From Paenalcaligenes hominis (lineage in GTDB: Bacteria; Pseudomonadota; Gammaproteobacteria; Burkholderiales; Burkholderiaceae_B), in the NCBI RefSeq assembly GCF_011927625.1, contig NZ_JAATIZ010000001.1, positions 434,001 through 498,000 on the forward strand: a stretch of DNA of 64,000 nucleotides. Reading direction: 5' to 3'. The position numbers and the translations under genes were made by a program. Below the pieces are notes generated by a model. The model was not told the DNA's origin. It saw only the letters and a program-made list of their open reading frames with translations, and did no database searches. Positions 18,220-27,973 of the stretch are shown one piece after another (the first letter of the stretch is position 1; each line of letters opens with the position of its first letter).

Positions 18220-18690
18220 GTGAAATTTAAAATTAATGCCAAGGAGCTCTGGTCAGGTGGGTTGCTGGTACTCATCGGTATGGCTACCGTTTTAGGCAGC
18301 TTAAATTACCAAATTGGCTCGTTAGCACGAATGGGGCCGGGCTATTTTCCCTTGATGTTGGGGGGGATTTTAATGGTGCTGGGGCTGTTAGTGCTGATTA
18401 GTCCAGAGCTAGACCGAGCCGGAGCTGACGATGGTTTGGACAAGCTTAGCCTCAAAGCGCAATTGACGACCTGGGGCTTAGTGATTGGGTCGGTCGCGTT
18501 ATTTGCGATTTTAGGTAAATACGGTGGTTTGGTGCCTGCTACGTTTTTCTTAACCTTTGTGGCGGCGTTCGCAGATCATAAAAACACCTTCAAGGTGGCG
18601 TTGGCCGTAGGCGTGGCCTTAACCGCTTTTACCGTAGCCGTATTCCATTACGGTTTACAAATGCAATTGCCGTTATTCACTTGGGGTTAA
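18220..18690 (+). CDS. tctB: Tripartite tricarboxylate transporter TctB-family small subunit
   Basis: 156 residues with four hydrophobic segments and the TctB-typical early motif RMGPGYFPLMLGG. It starts with GTG. TctB is the small membrane subunit that pairs with TctA in solute-binding-protein-dependent secondary transporters for citrate and related acids. TctA starts 10 nt downstream. A 150-nt gap upstream could hold a promoter controlled by the two-component system. Confidence 0.9.
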   Translation: MKFKINAKELWSGGLLVLIGMATVLGSLNYQIGSLARMGPGYFPLMLGGILMVLGLLVLISPELDRAGADDGLDKLSLKAQLTTWGLVIGSVALFAILGKYGGLVPATFFLTFVAAFADHKNTFKVALAVGVALTAFTVAVFHYGLQMQLPLFTWG

Positions 18691-18700
18691 AAGCTTAGTC

Positions 18701-20209
18701 ATGTTTGATAATATTATTCTTGGTTTTGAAACCGCCTTAACCCTGCACAACCTGATGTATTCATTTATCGGGGTGTTTGTGGGTAACCTTATAGGCGTGT
18801 TGCCGGGCATTGGGGCGCTAGCCGCTATTTCCATGCTTTTACCTATTACCTATGGTATTGATCCTGCCGGTGCACTGATGATGCTGGCGGGTTTGTATTA
18901 CGGGACGACCTACGGCGGTGCTACCACGACGATTTTACTTAATTTGCCTGGTACGCCCTCGCACGCGGTGGTGTGTTTAGATGGCCATCCCATGGCACGT
19001 CAAGGCCGTGCCGGCTCTGCCTTGTTAATCGCGATGCTGTCTTCCTTTATGGGGGCGACCATTGGCATTATCTTAATGATGGCTTTTGGCCCTTTATTGG
19101 TCGAGGTCGCGTTCCAGTTTGGGCCTGCTGAGTATTTTTCACTCATGTTTCTTGGTTTGTTAGCCGCCTCGACCTTAACCACCGGCTCACCCATTAAAGG
19201 GGTGGCAATGGTGATTATTGGCTTGATTTTTGGGGTGGTGGGCACCGATATTAACACGGGCATTTCTCGGTTCACTTTCAATATTCCTGAGCTCCAAGAC
19301 GGGCTAGCGCTCGTGGCTGTGGCGATGGGTTTATTCGGTATTGCGGACGTTATTTCCAATGCCAACCGACTAGGTGAAGGGCATGTAGTCAGCTCCAAGA
19401 AAATCGGATGGCGTTCTTTGCGCTTTGATAAAGGCGAATTTAAAAGCTCCCTATCCAGTATTTTTCGTGGTGCCGGCGTGGGTTCCTTTTTTGGGATTTT
19501 GCCAGGTACTGGCGGTACGATCGCTTCTTTTATGTCGTACGCCATGGAAAAAAAGATCAATAAGAACAGCAAAAACTTTGGGCACGGGGCCATCGAAGGC
19601 GTGGCTTCGCCCGAGTCAGCCAACAGTTCTGCAGCACAAACGGCTTTTATTCCGACAATGACCCTGGGAATTCCAGGCGATGCCATTATGGCTCTTATGT
19701 TGGGTGCCATGATGATTCACAATATTCAACCCGGTCCACAATTAATGACCGAGCACCCCACGGTGTTCTGGGGCTTGATTGCTAGTTTTTGGATTGGGAA
19801 TTTATTGCTCTTGGTATTGAATATCCCACTCATTGGTATGTGGGTTCGTTTACTCTCTGTTCCTTACCGTCTCATTTACCCTGCGGTATTGCTCTTTATT
19901 TGCTTAGGTGTATATAGCGCCAACAACAATTTGTTTGACGTATGGATTGTGTTGGCTATTGGGGTATTTGGTTTTGTTTTTTCTCGTCTAGGCTTTGAGC
20001 CAGCCCCGTTGCTATTAGGGATTGTGTTGGGGCCAATGGTAGAGGAAAACTTCCGTCGTGCACTGCTGTTGTCGCGTGGTGATATGACGGTGTTTTTGAC
20101 ACGACCCATTAGCGGCGTCTGCATGACGGTAGCCTTTATTATTGTGGGCTTTGTAATTTACCGTCGTGTGATTCGCAGAAAAGGATTAGTTAAAGTGCAG
20201 TCTAATTAA
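18701..20209 (+). CDS. tctA: Tripartite tricarboxylate transporter TctA-family permease
   Basis: 502 residues, about 11-12 membrane segments, with the family blocks IGVLPGIGALAAISMLLP, YYGTTYGGATTTILLNLPGTP and a second related half (FGILPGTGGTIASF, TLGIPGDAIMALMLGAMM). It is the large permease of the TTT family, driven by ion gradients. The periplasmic binding protein TctC is not found here, so it must be encoded elsewhere. A terminator follows. Confidence 0.94.
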   Translation: MFDNIILGFETALTLHNLMYSFIGVFVGNLIGVLPGIGALAAISMLLPITYGIDPAGALMMLAGLYYGTTYGGATTTILLNLPGTPSHAVVCLDGHPMARQGRAGSALLIAMLSSFMGATIGIILMMAFGPLLVEVAFQFGPAEYFSLMFLGLLAASTLTTGSPIKGVAMVIIGLIFGVVGTDINTGISRFTFNIPELQDGLALVAVAMGLFGIADVISNANRLGEGHVVSSKKIGWRSLRFDKGEFKSSLSSIFRGAGVGSFFGILPGTGGTIASFMSYAMEKKINKNSKNFGHGAIEGVASPESANSSAAQTAFIPTMTLGIPGDAIMALMLGAMMIHNIQPGPQLMTEHPTVFWGLIASFWIGNLLLLVLNIPLIGMWVRLLSVPYRLIYPAVLLFICLGVYSANNNLFDVWIVLAIGVFGFVFSRLGFEPAPLLLGIVLGPMVEENFRRALLLSRGDMTVFLTRPISGVCMTVAFIIVGFVIYRRVIRRKGLVKVQSN

Positions 20210-20227
20210 AGGGCAGCAGCAACCAGT

Positions 20228-20253
20228 AAAAAGGGGCGTAAAAGCCCCTTTTT
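20228..20253 (+). terminator. Intrinsic terminator after tctA
   Basis: AAAAAGGGGC (20228-20237) pairs perfectly with GCCCCTTTTT (20244-20253) across a 6-nt loop. A/T-symmetrical arms could let it act in both directions. Confidence 0.92.
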
Positions 20254-20281
20254 GCTATTGGGTCGATGTATTGAACAAAAT

Positions 20282-20372
20282 GCGCGTAACGCTTCGTCGT
20301 TTAGGGCGAGCAAGAATAGCGTGGACGACAACACTGTCTTTTAGGGCGGGGAGGGCGTCAACGTGTCAGCAG
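20282..20372 (+). mobile_element. Fused end remnant of an IS200/IS605-type element
   Basis: About 90 nt resemble the two ends of the IS at 39.9-41.5 kb joined without genes. TTAGGGCGAGCAAGAATAGC and GTGGACG match the IS left end (TTAGGGCGGAGATGAATAGC, GCGGACG). TTTTAGGGCGGGGAGGGCGT then CAA matches the right end. The left-end hairpin is decayed. Confidence 0.6.
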
Positions 20373-20409
20373 ATATAAGCGACAGCGGCCCGCCATAAGA
20401 CACGTGTGA

Positions 20410-21003
20410 CTAGATCAGTGACTGCTGTACACCTAATGTAGAGGTCGATGGCTCGGCCTTGGGTGATGGGGTTTTTTTAGTGTCTGCTGCAGCAGGGGCA
20501 GGAGGAGGAGTGGTTGCAGGCGTAGCCACTGCCGCCGCTACCGGAGTCAGCTCGACGGTAGGGGTAGTTTGCACAACCGGAGCTGAAGGTGCAACGACCG
20601 GTGCAACGGAAGCCACCACCGCAGGGGCAGGCTCGGGGGTAGAGGGCACAGGCTTTTTAGGGGCACGAGGCGCTTTAGCCGATACGGTGTTTTTTTCTTT
20701 TTTCTTGGTGTCGTTATCGGTTTGCTGTTGTTCAGGGGAATAATGCGTGACGTCGAAACTGCCCGTCACGATACCCACCCGTTTTAACACCCCAAAGGCT
20801 TGGGCTGGGTTTTTAAACATTCGAGGCGAGCGGCTGCGCGCCGTAACAAGCACCGCATTTTGACCGGTGCGCAGTTGAATTTGAATAAAAAAACCACTGC
20901 CTTGGGCTTTGAGCGAGACGCCTGCTACCCCGCCCGCTTGGGTGGCAGCGCGTAATTGTTGCAAGGTAAAGCAATGCGTGGTTTGAGTAGTATGTGTGTT
21001 CAT
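20410..21003 (-). CDS. Hypothetical protein with Pro/Ala-rich tail
   Basis: 197 residues. The first ~85 (FTLQQLRAATQAGG, FFIQIQLRTGQNAVLVTAR, MFKNPAQAFGVLKRVGI) form a compact domain resembling small proteins common in betaproteobacterial chromosomes and plasmids, whose function I cannot name. The rest (~95-197) is low-complexity Pro/Ala/Thr/Lys sequence, probably disordered. It lies 12 nt downstream of the Nudix gene on the same strand, so the two may be cotranscribed. No signal peptide. Confidence 0.7.
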   Translation of the reverse strand: MNTHTTQTTHCFTLQQLRAATQAGGVAGVSLKAQGSGFFIQIQLRTGQNAVLVTARSRSPRMFKNPAQAFGVLKRVGIVTGSFDVTHYSPEQQQTDNDTKKKEKNTVSAKAPRAPKKPVPSTPEPAPAVVASVAPVVAPSAPVVQTTPTVELTPVAAAVATPATTPPPAPAAADTKKTPSPKAEPSTSTLGVQQSLI

Positions 21004-21015
21004 GCTCTAGGGAGC

Positions 21016-21411
21016 CTAAATCAATAACGGAAGAATAATATGTTCGGTAAGCGGCGCTAAAGGTAATGTAGAGGCAGAAGTCGGCGTAATCCAAATGGCT
21101 TCCTCTATTTCCGCAGCTATATGTATAGGATTATGCCACGTTAATTGGTAAATATGGGCGCGCACCGTGTGATTGGGTTCATTTGCTGCCGCAGCAAGGA
21201 ACTGACCGTGGTAGAAAATCTGATTCGCATCGGGTTCAATTTGTAATTCTTCACGCATTTCACGGAGTAATGCGGCTAAAGGGGTCTCATCCTTTTCTAT
21301 TTTGCCGCCGGCTTGCATAAAGCGCGCGGTGTTTTTCTTGCGCACTAGCAACATGTGTCCTGAGGGATCAAGAATAATCGCAGCAGCAATGTAAATTTCA
21401 GGCATGACCAT
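21016..21411 (-). CDS. Nudix hydrolase
   Basis: About 131 residues with a complete Nudix box: GGKIEKDE, then REMREEL, fitting Gx5Ex7REUXEEXGU with Gln-Ile in place of the last Gly. These enzymes hydrolyse nucleoside-diphosphate-linked substrates with Mg2+. The start is uncertain: Met codons at 21411 (used) and 21405 precede PEIYIAAAIIL, the first beta strand; an upstream start at 21447 lacks a clear Shine-Dalgarno. The substrate is not determinable. It is divergent from argG with ~110 nt between. Confidence 0.85.
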   Translation of the reverse strand: MVMPEIYIAAAIILDPSGHMLLVRKKNTARFMQAGGKIEKDETPLAALLREMREELQIEPDANQIFYHGQFLAAAANEPNHTVRAHIYQLTWHNPIHIAAEIEEAIWITPTSASTLPLAPLTEHIILPLLI

Positions 21412-21493
21412 GAGCACTTTGGTTGAACAAAGGGCTAAGGATAACATTCTTTGCTGAAAGCCTTTGTAATGGAGGATATAATAGGCGGATTAA

Positions 21494-22858
<1,365 letters not shown>

Positions 22859-22967
22859 TCGTTTGTCTGTTCCCAACGAGCGAGGTGCAGGACACTTCGT
22901 TCGTTGCGGCTTTAGGTGTTTCCGCTCAAGCTTCTCACACCTGTCTTTCTTAAGCTAAACCCATCTT

Positions 22968-23040
22968 TTCTTAGCTGTGCGTCATAAACAGCTATGAGGC
23001 TTTGCTATGCTCTCGCTCCTATCTCAGAATAACCCCGACC
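22968..23040 (-). repeat. Degenerate partial A/B repeat
   Basis: TTAGCTGTGCGTCATAAAC and AGCTATGAG match one end of module A; CTCTCGCTCCTATCTCAG matches one end of module B, with the core missing. Confidence 0.55.
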
Positions 23041-23042
23041 TT

Positions 23043-23157
23043 TCCTAGCTGCGCATCATAAACAGCCATGAGCGATTCAGCGCGGAGCGAGTGCAACGAG
23101 TGAGCACTGCCAAGCGAATGGCTGATTATGAAAGCGCGGCAATGAAATGGTAAAAGC
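23043..23157 (-). repeat. Intergenic repeat module A, inverted copy 1
   Basis: Reverse complement of module A: CCTAGCTGCGCATCATAAAC, GAGCGATTCAGCGCGGAGCG, GTGAGCACTGCCAAGCGAAT. Confidence 0.88.
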
Positions 23158-23165
23158 AACACAAG

Positions 23166-23285
23166 GCAGTACGCTCTCGCTTCCCACCTCAGCCTAACGC
23201 TCTCACTAGGCAGTGCTCGCTCACTGCGTTCGCTCCGCGCTGAACCGTTCGACCGTTATGCTGATTTGGGGTGAGGGGAGTTAAA
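23166..23285 (+). repeat. Intergenic repeat module B, inverted copy
   Basis: Reverse complement of 15628-15750, with AGTACGCTCTCGC, CTCACTAGGCAGTGCTCGCT and CGCTCCGCGCTGAACCG. Confidence 0.85.
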
Positions 23286-23401
23286 TGGATAGGGTGTAGT
23301 TGCTTCAGTTCGATGACAGATATCCTAAGCCCCCCATTAGTAACCCCTGTATAAACCGCTTCATCATCTCATCAGCAACCTTCTTTCAGCTCAACCCCCA
23401 C

Positions 23402-23513
23402 TTTCCTAGCTGCGCATCATAAACAGCCATGAGCGATTCAGCGCGGAGCGAGTGCAACGAGTGAGCACTGCCAAGCGAATGGCTGATTATGAAAGCGCGG
23501 TAACGGAATAGCA
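23402..23513 (-). repeat. Intergenic repeat module A, inverted copy 2
   Basis: Nearly identical over ~95 nt to 23043-23157; ends 8 nt before the AEC transporter stop codon. Confidence 0.88.
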
Positions 23514-23520
23514 AAAAAAC

Positions 23521-24423
23521 CTACGCATAGCGAATCATTAACCACAGCGGCATTGTGACAGCAGCAAACAGTGTGCAGAGCGACATCGTCAAGGCCACTA
23601 ATCGACCATCTCCACCCATCCTGACCGCTAACACATACGTAGTTGATGCCGTAGGTAGCGTTGCGAATAACAATAACATTTGCTGCTCGAGCGGGTTTAA
23701 AGGCATGACAGCATTAAGTACTAATGCAACCACAGGGCAAAACAACAACTTTACGGCAATCATCCAGCTCACCAAGCGTTGTGCGCCCTGTAGTGCATGC
23801 ACCGAGAACGAAGCCCCCACACAAATTAACCCCAAGGCTAATGCACTGGAGCCCAGACGTGAAAGCGTAACATCCAAGGCTGCTGGCAGTGGTAATCCTA
23901 ATAAATTCCATCCCAGACCAGATAAGGTGCCAATAATGAGTGGGTTTTTAAGAAGCAAGAGTACTACATTGCCGCTTTTACCACCCTGTGCAAGGCCTGA
24001 TACCGCAGCAATATTGCCTAAAGGCACGGCAACCACAGCAATAACAGCCATCGCGCTTAAACCTGCTGTACCTCCTAAGGCGCCAGCAATAGAGAAGGCC
24101 AGATAGGAGTTAAACCGGTAGCCACACTGCGCCACAGAAGCATGCTGCAGTGCATCGGGATGCAGTAGAGGGCGAGCCACATAGGTCATGGCAACACCAG
24201 CCAAAATGACCAAGGCAGTGCCTAGGCCAAGCGTAGAAATTTGTTGTAGGCTAAGTTCACTCTTAGCCATAGAAGAAAACAGTAGAGCCGGGAAAAGCAC
24301 GTAATAGACCAGCTTTTCCGCACCATGAAAAAAGTCTGGCAACAGAAAGCGAAAACGCACCAAGACCAAGCCTAGCGCCATCAGTAAAAAGTCGGGAAGA
24401 ATGAGAAAAAAAGTGGCGAACAT
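23521..24423 (-). CDS. AEC-family (auxin efflux carrier-like) transporter
   Basis: A membrane protein of 300 residues with about ten hydrophobic segments in the AEC/BART fold (MFATFFLILPDFLLMALGLV, YYVLFPALLFSSMAKS, LLKNPLIIGTLSGLGWN). Bacterial members move organic acids such as malate or malonate; the substrate is unknown here. The start is the ATG at 24423: an upstream in-frame Met at 24477 lies inside the argF terminator. Gene order argF, terminator, AEC on the minus strand indicates separate transcription. Confidence 0.87.
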   Translation of the reverse strand: MFATFFLILPDFLLMALGLVLVRFRFLLPDFFHGAEKLVYYVLFPALLFSSMAKSELSLQQISTLGLGTALVILAGVAMTYVARPLLHPDALQHASVAQCGYRFNSYLAFSIAGALGGTAGLSAMAVIAVVAVPLGNIAAVSGLAQGGKSGNVVLLLLKNPLIIGTLSGLGWNLLGLPLPAALDVTLSRLGSSALALGLICVGASFSVHALQGAQRLVSWMIAVKLLFCPVVALVLNAVMPLNPLEQQMLLLFATLPTASTTYVLAVRMGGDGRLVALTMSLCTLFAAVTMPLWLMIRYA

Positions 24424-24455
24424 AGCGGCGTGGCGGTAATGGCTTGAACAGGCAT

Positions 24456-24492
24456 AAAAAACACCCCAAAAGCCCATTGCGTTTTGGGGTGT
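24456..24492 (-). terminator. Intrinsic terminator after argF
   Basis: ACACCCCAAAA (24461-24471) pairs with TTTTGGGGTGT (24482-24492) around a 10-nt loop; on the minus strand it is followed by five T. Confidence 0.9.
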
Positions 24493-24510
24493 GTCGTGAG
24501 CGGCAATGGC

Positions 24511-25443
24511 TTATGCGTCGAGTTTGCCTAAAAGTAAAAATTCCATCAAGGCTTTTTGTACGTGCATGCGGTTTTCGGCCTCGTCCCACACCACGCTTTG
24601 GGGGCCGTCAATAACGTCTGCAGTCACCTCTTCGCCGCGGTGCGCGGGGAGGCAATGCATAAAAAGAGCGTCGGGAGCAGCTACCGCCATCATATCTGCA
24701 TCGACGCACCAGTCAGCAAAAGCAGTGCGGCGGACTTCGTTCTCCTCTTCGAAACCCATACTGGTCCAGACGTCGGTCGTGACCAGGTGAGCCCCTTTGC
24801 AGGCCTCCATGGGGTCAGAGAACTCTTTGAAGGTAGTGGGTGAGGGGTTGCCGATTAAGGCCGGGTCGAGCGTATAGCCTTGGGGTGAAGAAATGTGTAG
24901 GGTGAAACCGAGCATTTCCGCTGCCTGTAACCAGGTATAAGCCATGTTGTTGCCATCGCCGATCCAGGCGACAGTTTTGCCTTCGATAGAGCCGTGGTGC
25001 TCGATAAAGGTGAAGATATCGGCCAAGATTTGGCAGGGATGGTATTCGTTGGTGAGGCCGTTGATAACAGGTACGCGGGAATGTTTGGCAAAACATTCGA
25101 TGCGTTCTTGGCCAAAGGTACGGATCATGACGAGATCCACCATACGAGAGATCACACGAGCGGTGTCTTCGATGGGTTCGGAGCGACCGAGCTGAGAATC
25201 ATTTGTGGTAAGGTGGATGACAGAGCCACCCATTTGATACATGCCCGCCTCGAAAGAAACCCGAGTGCGAGTACTGGCTTTTTCAAACACCATAGCCAAC
25301 GTGCGGTCGTGTAATGTTAGGTGTGGCTCGTAGCGCTTGAAGCGGTCTTTGATAAGGCGTGCGCGATTAAGCAAATAAAGCGTTTCGTCTTTTGATAAAT
25401 CATTAAACTGTAAATAGTGCCGTATAGGTGCCGTAGCGTTCAT
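24511..25443 (-). CDS. argF: Ornithine carbamoyltransferase
   Basis: Transfers the carbamoyl group to ornithine to give citrulline, the substrate of ArgG. 310 residues with FEKASTRTRVSFE (carbamoyl phosphate), HPCQILADI, and the ornithine-binding HCLPAHRGEEV. The ATG at 25443 has AAGG about 8 nt upstream; a start at 25458 would add five residues. It is divergent from a DUF3579 gene, a conserved Burkholderiales neighbourhood. Confidence 0.96.
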   Translation of the reverse strand: MNATAPIRHYLQFNDLSKDETLYLLNRARLIKDRFKRYEPHLTLHDRTLAMVFEKASTRTRVSFEAGMYQMGGSVIHLTTNDSQLGRSEPIEDTARVISRMVDLVMIRTFGQERIECFAKHSRVPVINGLTNEYHPCQILADIFTFIEHHGSIEGKTVAWIGDGNNMAYTWLQAAEMLGFTLHISSPQGYTLDPALIGNPSPTTFKEFSDPMEACKGAHLVTTDVWTSMGFEEENEVRRTAFADWCVDADMMAVAAPDALFMHCLPAHRGEEVTADVIDGPQSVVWDEAENRMHVQKALMEFLLLGKLDA

Positions 25444-25619
25444 ACTAAACCTTAGCAAAAAAAATGTAAGCCAATTTTATATAATAGTGCAAAGTCAGGC
25501 ATACGCCTAGCCCCGTGATAAGGCGCTGTGCGCACATTCAGGTAGGTGGATTCTGCGCAATAGGCTACAATGTCGCAGTGGTGTTTTTGCAGTCACAAGT
25601 TGTTTATTCTTGGAATTCT

Positions 25620-25904
25620 ATGTCGACAATGCTTGTAATTCATGGCACAACCAATGCTGGTCAACGCTTTAGACCCAGTGACTGGGCGGAACGTCTAGCT
25701 GGGGTGCTTTCTCAGTACAGGCCAGCCGGTTCTGTCGGTGGTCCGTTTACTTACTCCCCGTATGTGGTTCCTCGTTTAATTGATGGCGTACGTTGTGTCG
25801 TGGTGGATCCGCGTTTACGCGACCTCGAACCCTTAGCGTGGAAGTTCGTGTGTGGTTTTGCCAAAGACAACGATTTACAAACCACAGGTGTGGAAATGGA
25901 TTAA
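25620..25904 (+). CDS. DUF3579 family protein
   Basis: 94 residues starting at the ATG at 25620, with GGA 8 nt upstream. Sequence features: LVIHGTTNAGQRFRPSDWAE, GVLSQY, SPYVVPRLIDGVRCVVVD, WKFVCGFAKDNDLQT. It matches my memory of DUF3579, a small betaproteobacterial family of unknown function usually found near argF and rpsT, as here. No signal peptide or membrane segment. Cytosolic. Confidence 0.82.
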   Translation: MSTMLVIHGTTNAGQRFRPSDWAERLAGVLSQYRPAGSVGGPFTYSPYVVPRLIDGVRCVVVDPRLRDLEPLAWKFVCGFAKDNDLQTTGVEMD

Positions 25905-25926
25905 AAGCAGCTAGGCTGCTTTTTTT
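25904..25926 (+). terminator. Intrinsic terminator after the DUF3579 gene
   Basis: AGCAGC-TAG-GCTGCT (25906-25920) followed by a run of T to 25926; it starts just after the stop codon. Confidence 0.88.
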
Positions 25927-25931
25927 GTCTA

Positions 25932-25957
25932 AGCCCGTTCAATGCGGGCATTTTTTT
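25932..25957 (+). terminator. Second terminator-like hairpin
   Basis: GCCCGTTCAATGCGGGC followed by ATTTTTTT, in tandem with the preceding terminator. Confidence 0.7.
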
Positions 25958-26016
25958 ATCGAAATGCGCGGCAAGCTTTGCCCCTTGGGACGAGGAAAAC
26001 GTCAAAGCATTATCTA

Positions 26017-26043
26017 TACAAAAAGGGTGCCTATGCACCCTTT
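26017..26043 (-). terminator. Intrinsic terminator after rpsT
   Basis: AAAGGGTGC (26022-26030), loop CTAT, GCACCCTTT (26035-26043). On the minus strand the stem leads into a T-rich run. Confidence 0.85.
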
Positions 26044-26095
26044 ATGTTTGCCTAATGAAAGGCTAAGCTGTCTCGGCCAATTAAACCTAGCCGAT

Positions 26096-26362
26096 TTAGG
26101 CGGCCATTGCCTTGATGGCAGCGGCTAGACGGCTCTTGTGGCGAGCAGCTTTGTTTTTGTGAATGATATTTTTGTCAGCAACGCGGTCAATAGCGCTGGC
26201 TGCTTTACGGAATACTTCGTTAGCAGCGGCTTGGTCGCCAGCTTCGATGGCTTGGCGTACGCGTTTGATGGCAGTGCGCATCATGGAGCGCATGCTGGCG
26301 TTGTGGGAATTACGCGCGACGGATTGACGGGCGCGTTTACGTGCTTGTGCTGAATTAGCCAT
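26096..26362 (-). CDS. rpsT: 30S ribosomal protein S20
   Basis: A small basic helical protein binding 16S rRNA. 88 residues from the ATG at 26362 ([46 protein letters not shown]), matching E. coli S20 in length (87). An upstream in-frame Met would add 12 unconserved residues. It is in the usual position between DUF3579 and murJ, with its own terminator. Confidence 0.97.
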   Translation of the reverse strand: MANSAQARKRARQSVARNSHNASMRSMMRTAIKRVRQAIEAGDQAAANEVFRKAASAIDRVADKNIIHKNKAARHKSRLAAAIKAMAA

Positions 26363-26414
26363 ATTTAGTAATTTAATTGAAAAAGGTTTAATTGGCAAAG
26401 ACTAATACTATATA

Positions 26415-27971
26415 TTAGGGGCGCGGCTTTGTAAAGTCGCGCAGTCTAAAGCCAAATACAATAAGGGTAAAACCGTAACACGCTGCACAAATACCTACAA
26501 GTAAAAATAAGTACAAGGCGCGTAGCCACGGTGCGTGTGCCAGAGCGATCCAGTCGAGGTGTTGATTCGCTACAAGCAAGATAGAGGTCATCACGGCAAG
26601 CGCAGGGAATAACCGTAGTATAAACCGTAGCCAGCCTGCTTGGGGGCGATAAATGTGGCGTTTATACAATAAAAACAATAAACAAAGCGCATTAATACTG
26701 GCACCTAGGCCAATGGAAAGCGCTAAACCCGCATGGGCCAAGGCAGGCACTAAAAATAAATTGAAGACCTGAGTCAGAATTAACACCACTATTGCAATAC
26801 GTACAGGGGTTTTAATGTCTTGGCGCGCATAAAAGGCGGGCGCAAGAATTTTGATGGCTAAAAGCGCCAATAAGCCTACGGAGTAAGCAATTACCGCTGT
26901 TTGAGTGTGTTGAACGTCTTGGGCAGAAAAGGCACCGTAATTAAATAATGTGGCGACTAGCCCCTCGCTGAGTAGCGCCATGCCAAGTGCAGCAGGCACC
27001 CCCAACATAACCACTAAACGTAACCCCCAGTCTAATAGAGACTGGTAATTGCCGTGTTCGTCTTCAGCGTAGGCCGCTGACAGCTTAGGTAACAGAACCG
27101 TACCCAGAGCCACCCCTAATAAGGCAGTAGGAAACTCCATTAACCGATCCGCAAAGGACAGCCAGGTCACACTACCCGCTTGTAGCCAGGTTGCAATGTT
27201 GGTATTGATCAACAAGGAGAGCTGAGCCACCGACACGCCTAAAATAGCGGGTAGCATCTGCTTCACTACGCGTTTGACGAGCGGGTCCGCCCACGCCTTA
27301 TGCACACGCCACGATAAACTAGGCATTAAGCCTAAGCGCGCTAGCGCTACCCATTGCACCGTAAGTTGTGCAATGCCTCCTACCATTACCCCAGCAGCCA
27401 GCGCATAAATGGGCGGGTCAAAATAAGGCGCCGCAAAGACACTGGCCAAAATCATGGCCACATTCAACAAAATAGGCGTAAAGGCAGGGACGGCAAAACG
27501 GCTCCAGGTATTGAGTACCCCGGATGCCAACGCCACTAATGACATACACACAATGTAGGGAAACATAGTGCGCGTCATCCAAACGGCGGCCTCGAACTCG
27601 GACTGCTTGTCGGCGTGGGTTAAACCGCTGGCCATGGCGCTGACCACCCATGGGGCGGCTAGCATGCCTAATAGGGTCACCAGCATCAATACGCTAGTTA
27701 GGGCTATGGCGACTCGGTCTAGTAGTCGTTTGACTTCGTCGGGCGCGCCTTGACTGCGCACTTCATTCAAAATAGGCACAAAGGCTTGTGAAAACGCGCC
27801 TTCGGCAAATAAGCGCCGTAACAAGTTTGGAATACGAAAGGCGACCCAAAACGCATCACTAAGTGGCCCAGCCCCAAAGCTGCGCGCAATCAAAATATCG
27901 CGCACTAAACCTGTAATGCGCGATAGTAACGTAAGACTGCTAATCGTAGCGGCTGAGCGCAATAAACTCAT
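26415..27971 (-). CDS. murJ: Lipid II flippase MurJ
   Basis: A MOP-superfamily membrane protein that flips lipid II for peptidoglycan synthesis. 518 residues and about 14 membrane segments. N-terminal SLLTLLSRITGLVRDILIARSFGAG-type block (seen as LTLLSRITGLVRD and SDAFWVAFRIPNLLRRLFAEGAFSQAFVP in parts), SFADRLMEFPTALLGVALGTVLLPKLS-like segment. Its ATG is 2 nt from the stop of the SDR gene region on the same strand, so readthrough from there is likely. Convergence with no opposing gene; rpsT follows by 52 nt. Confidence 0.95.
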   Translation of the reverse strand: MSLLRSAATISSLTLLSRITGLVRDILIARSFGAGPLSDAFWVAFRIPNLLRRLFAEGAFSQAFVPILNEVRSQGAPDEVKRLLDRVAIALTSVLMLVTLLGMLAAPWVVSAMASGLTHADKQSEFEAAVWMTRTMFPYIVCMSLVALASGVLNTWSRFAVPAFTPILLNVAMILASVFAAPYFDPPIYALAAGVMVGGIAQLTVQWVALARLGLMPSLSWRVHKAWADPLVKRVVKQMLPAILGVSVAQLSLLINTNIATWLQAGSVTWLSFADRLMEFPTALLGVALGTVLLPKLSAAYAEDEHGNYQSLLDWGLRLVVMLGVPAALGMALLSEGLVATLFNYGAFSAQDVQHTQTAVIAYSVGLLALLAIKILAPAFYARQDIKTPVRIAIVVLILTQVFNLFLVPALAHAGLALSIGLGASINALCLLFLLYKRHIYRPQAGWLRFILRLFPALAVMTSILLVANQHLDWIALAHAPWLRALYLFLLVGICAACYGFTLIVFGFRLRDFTKPRP

Positions 27972-27973
27972 AA

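Larger units (their letters stand above)
22859..23520. other. Repeat-filled intergenic region, copy 2 (inverted) of the composite element
   Basis: No gene is seen. Modules A', B' and A' lie in the reverse orientation to those at 15363-15894, preceded by a shorter degenerate copy at 22968-23040. The sequence between the modules is also related to that of locus 1. Confidence 0.8.

Noticed and set aside
19000-19710. 236-codon open frame antisense to tctA
   Set aside because: It mirrors a well-supported permease gene, is low in conserved patterns and arises from codon bias on the opposite strand.
22859-22920. argG terminator
   Set aside because: An imperfect GAGCGA/TCGTTC hairpin is present, but there is no T run, so it was not listed.
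23555-24106. 183-codon plus-strand frame inside the AEC transporter
   Set aside because: It is antisense to a clear membrane-protein gene; composition is that of an antisense shadow.
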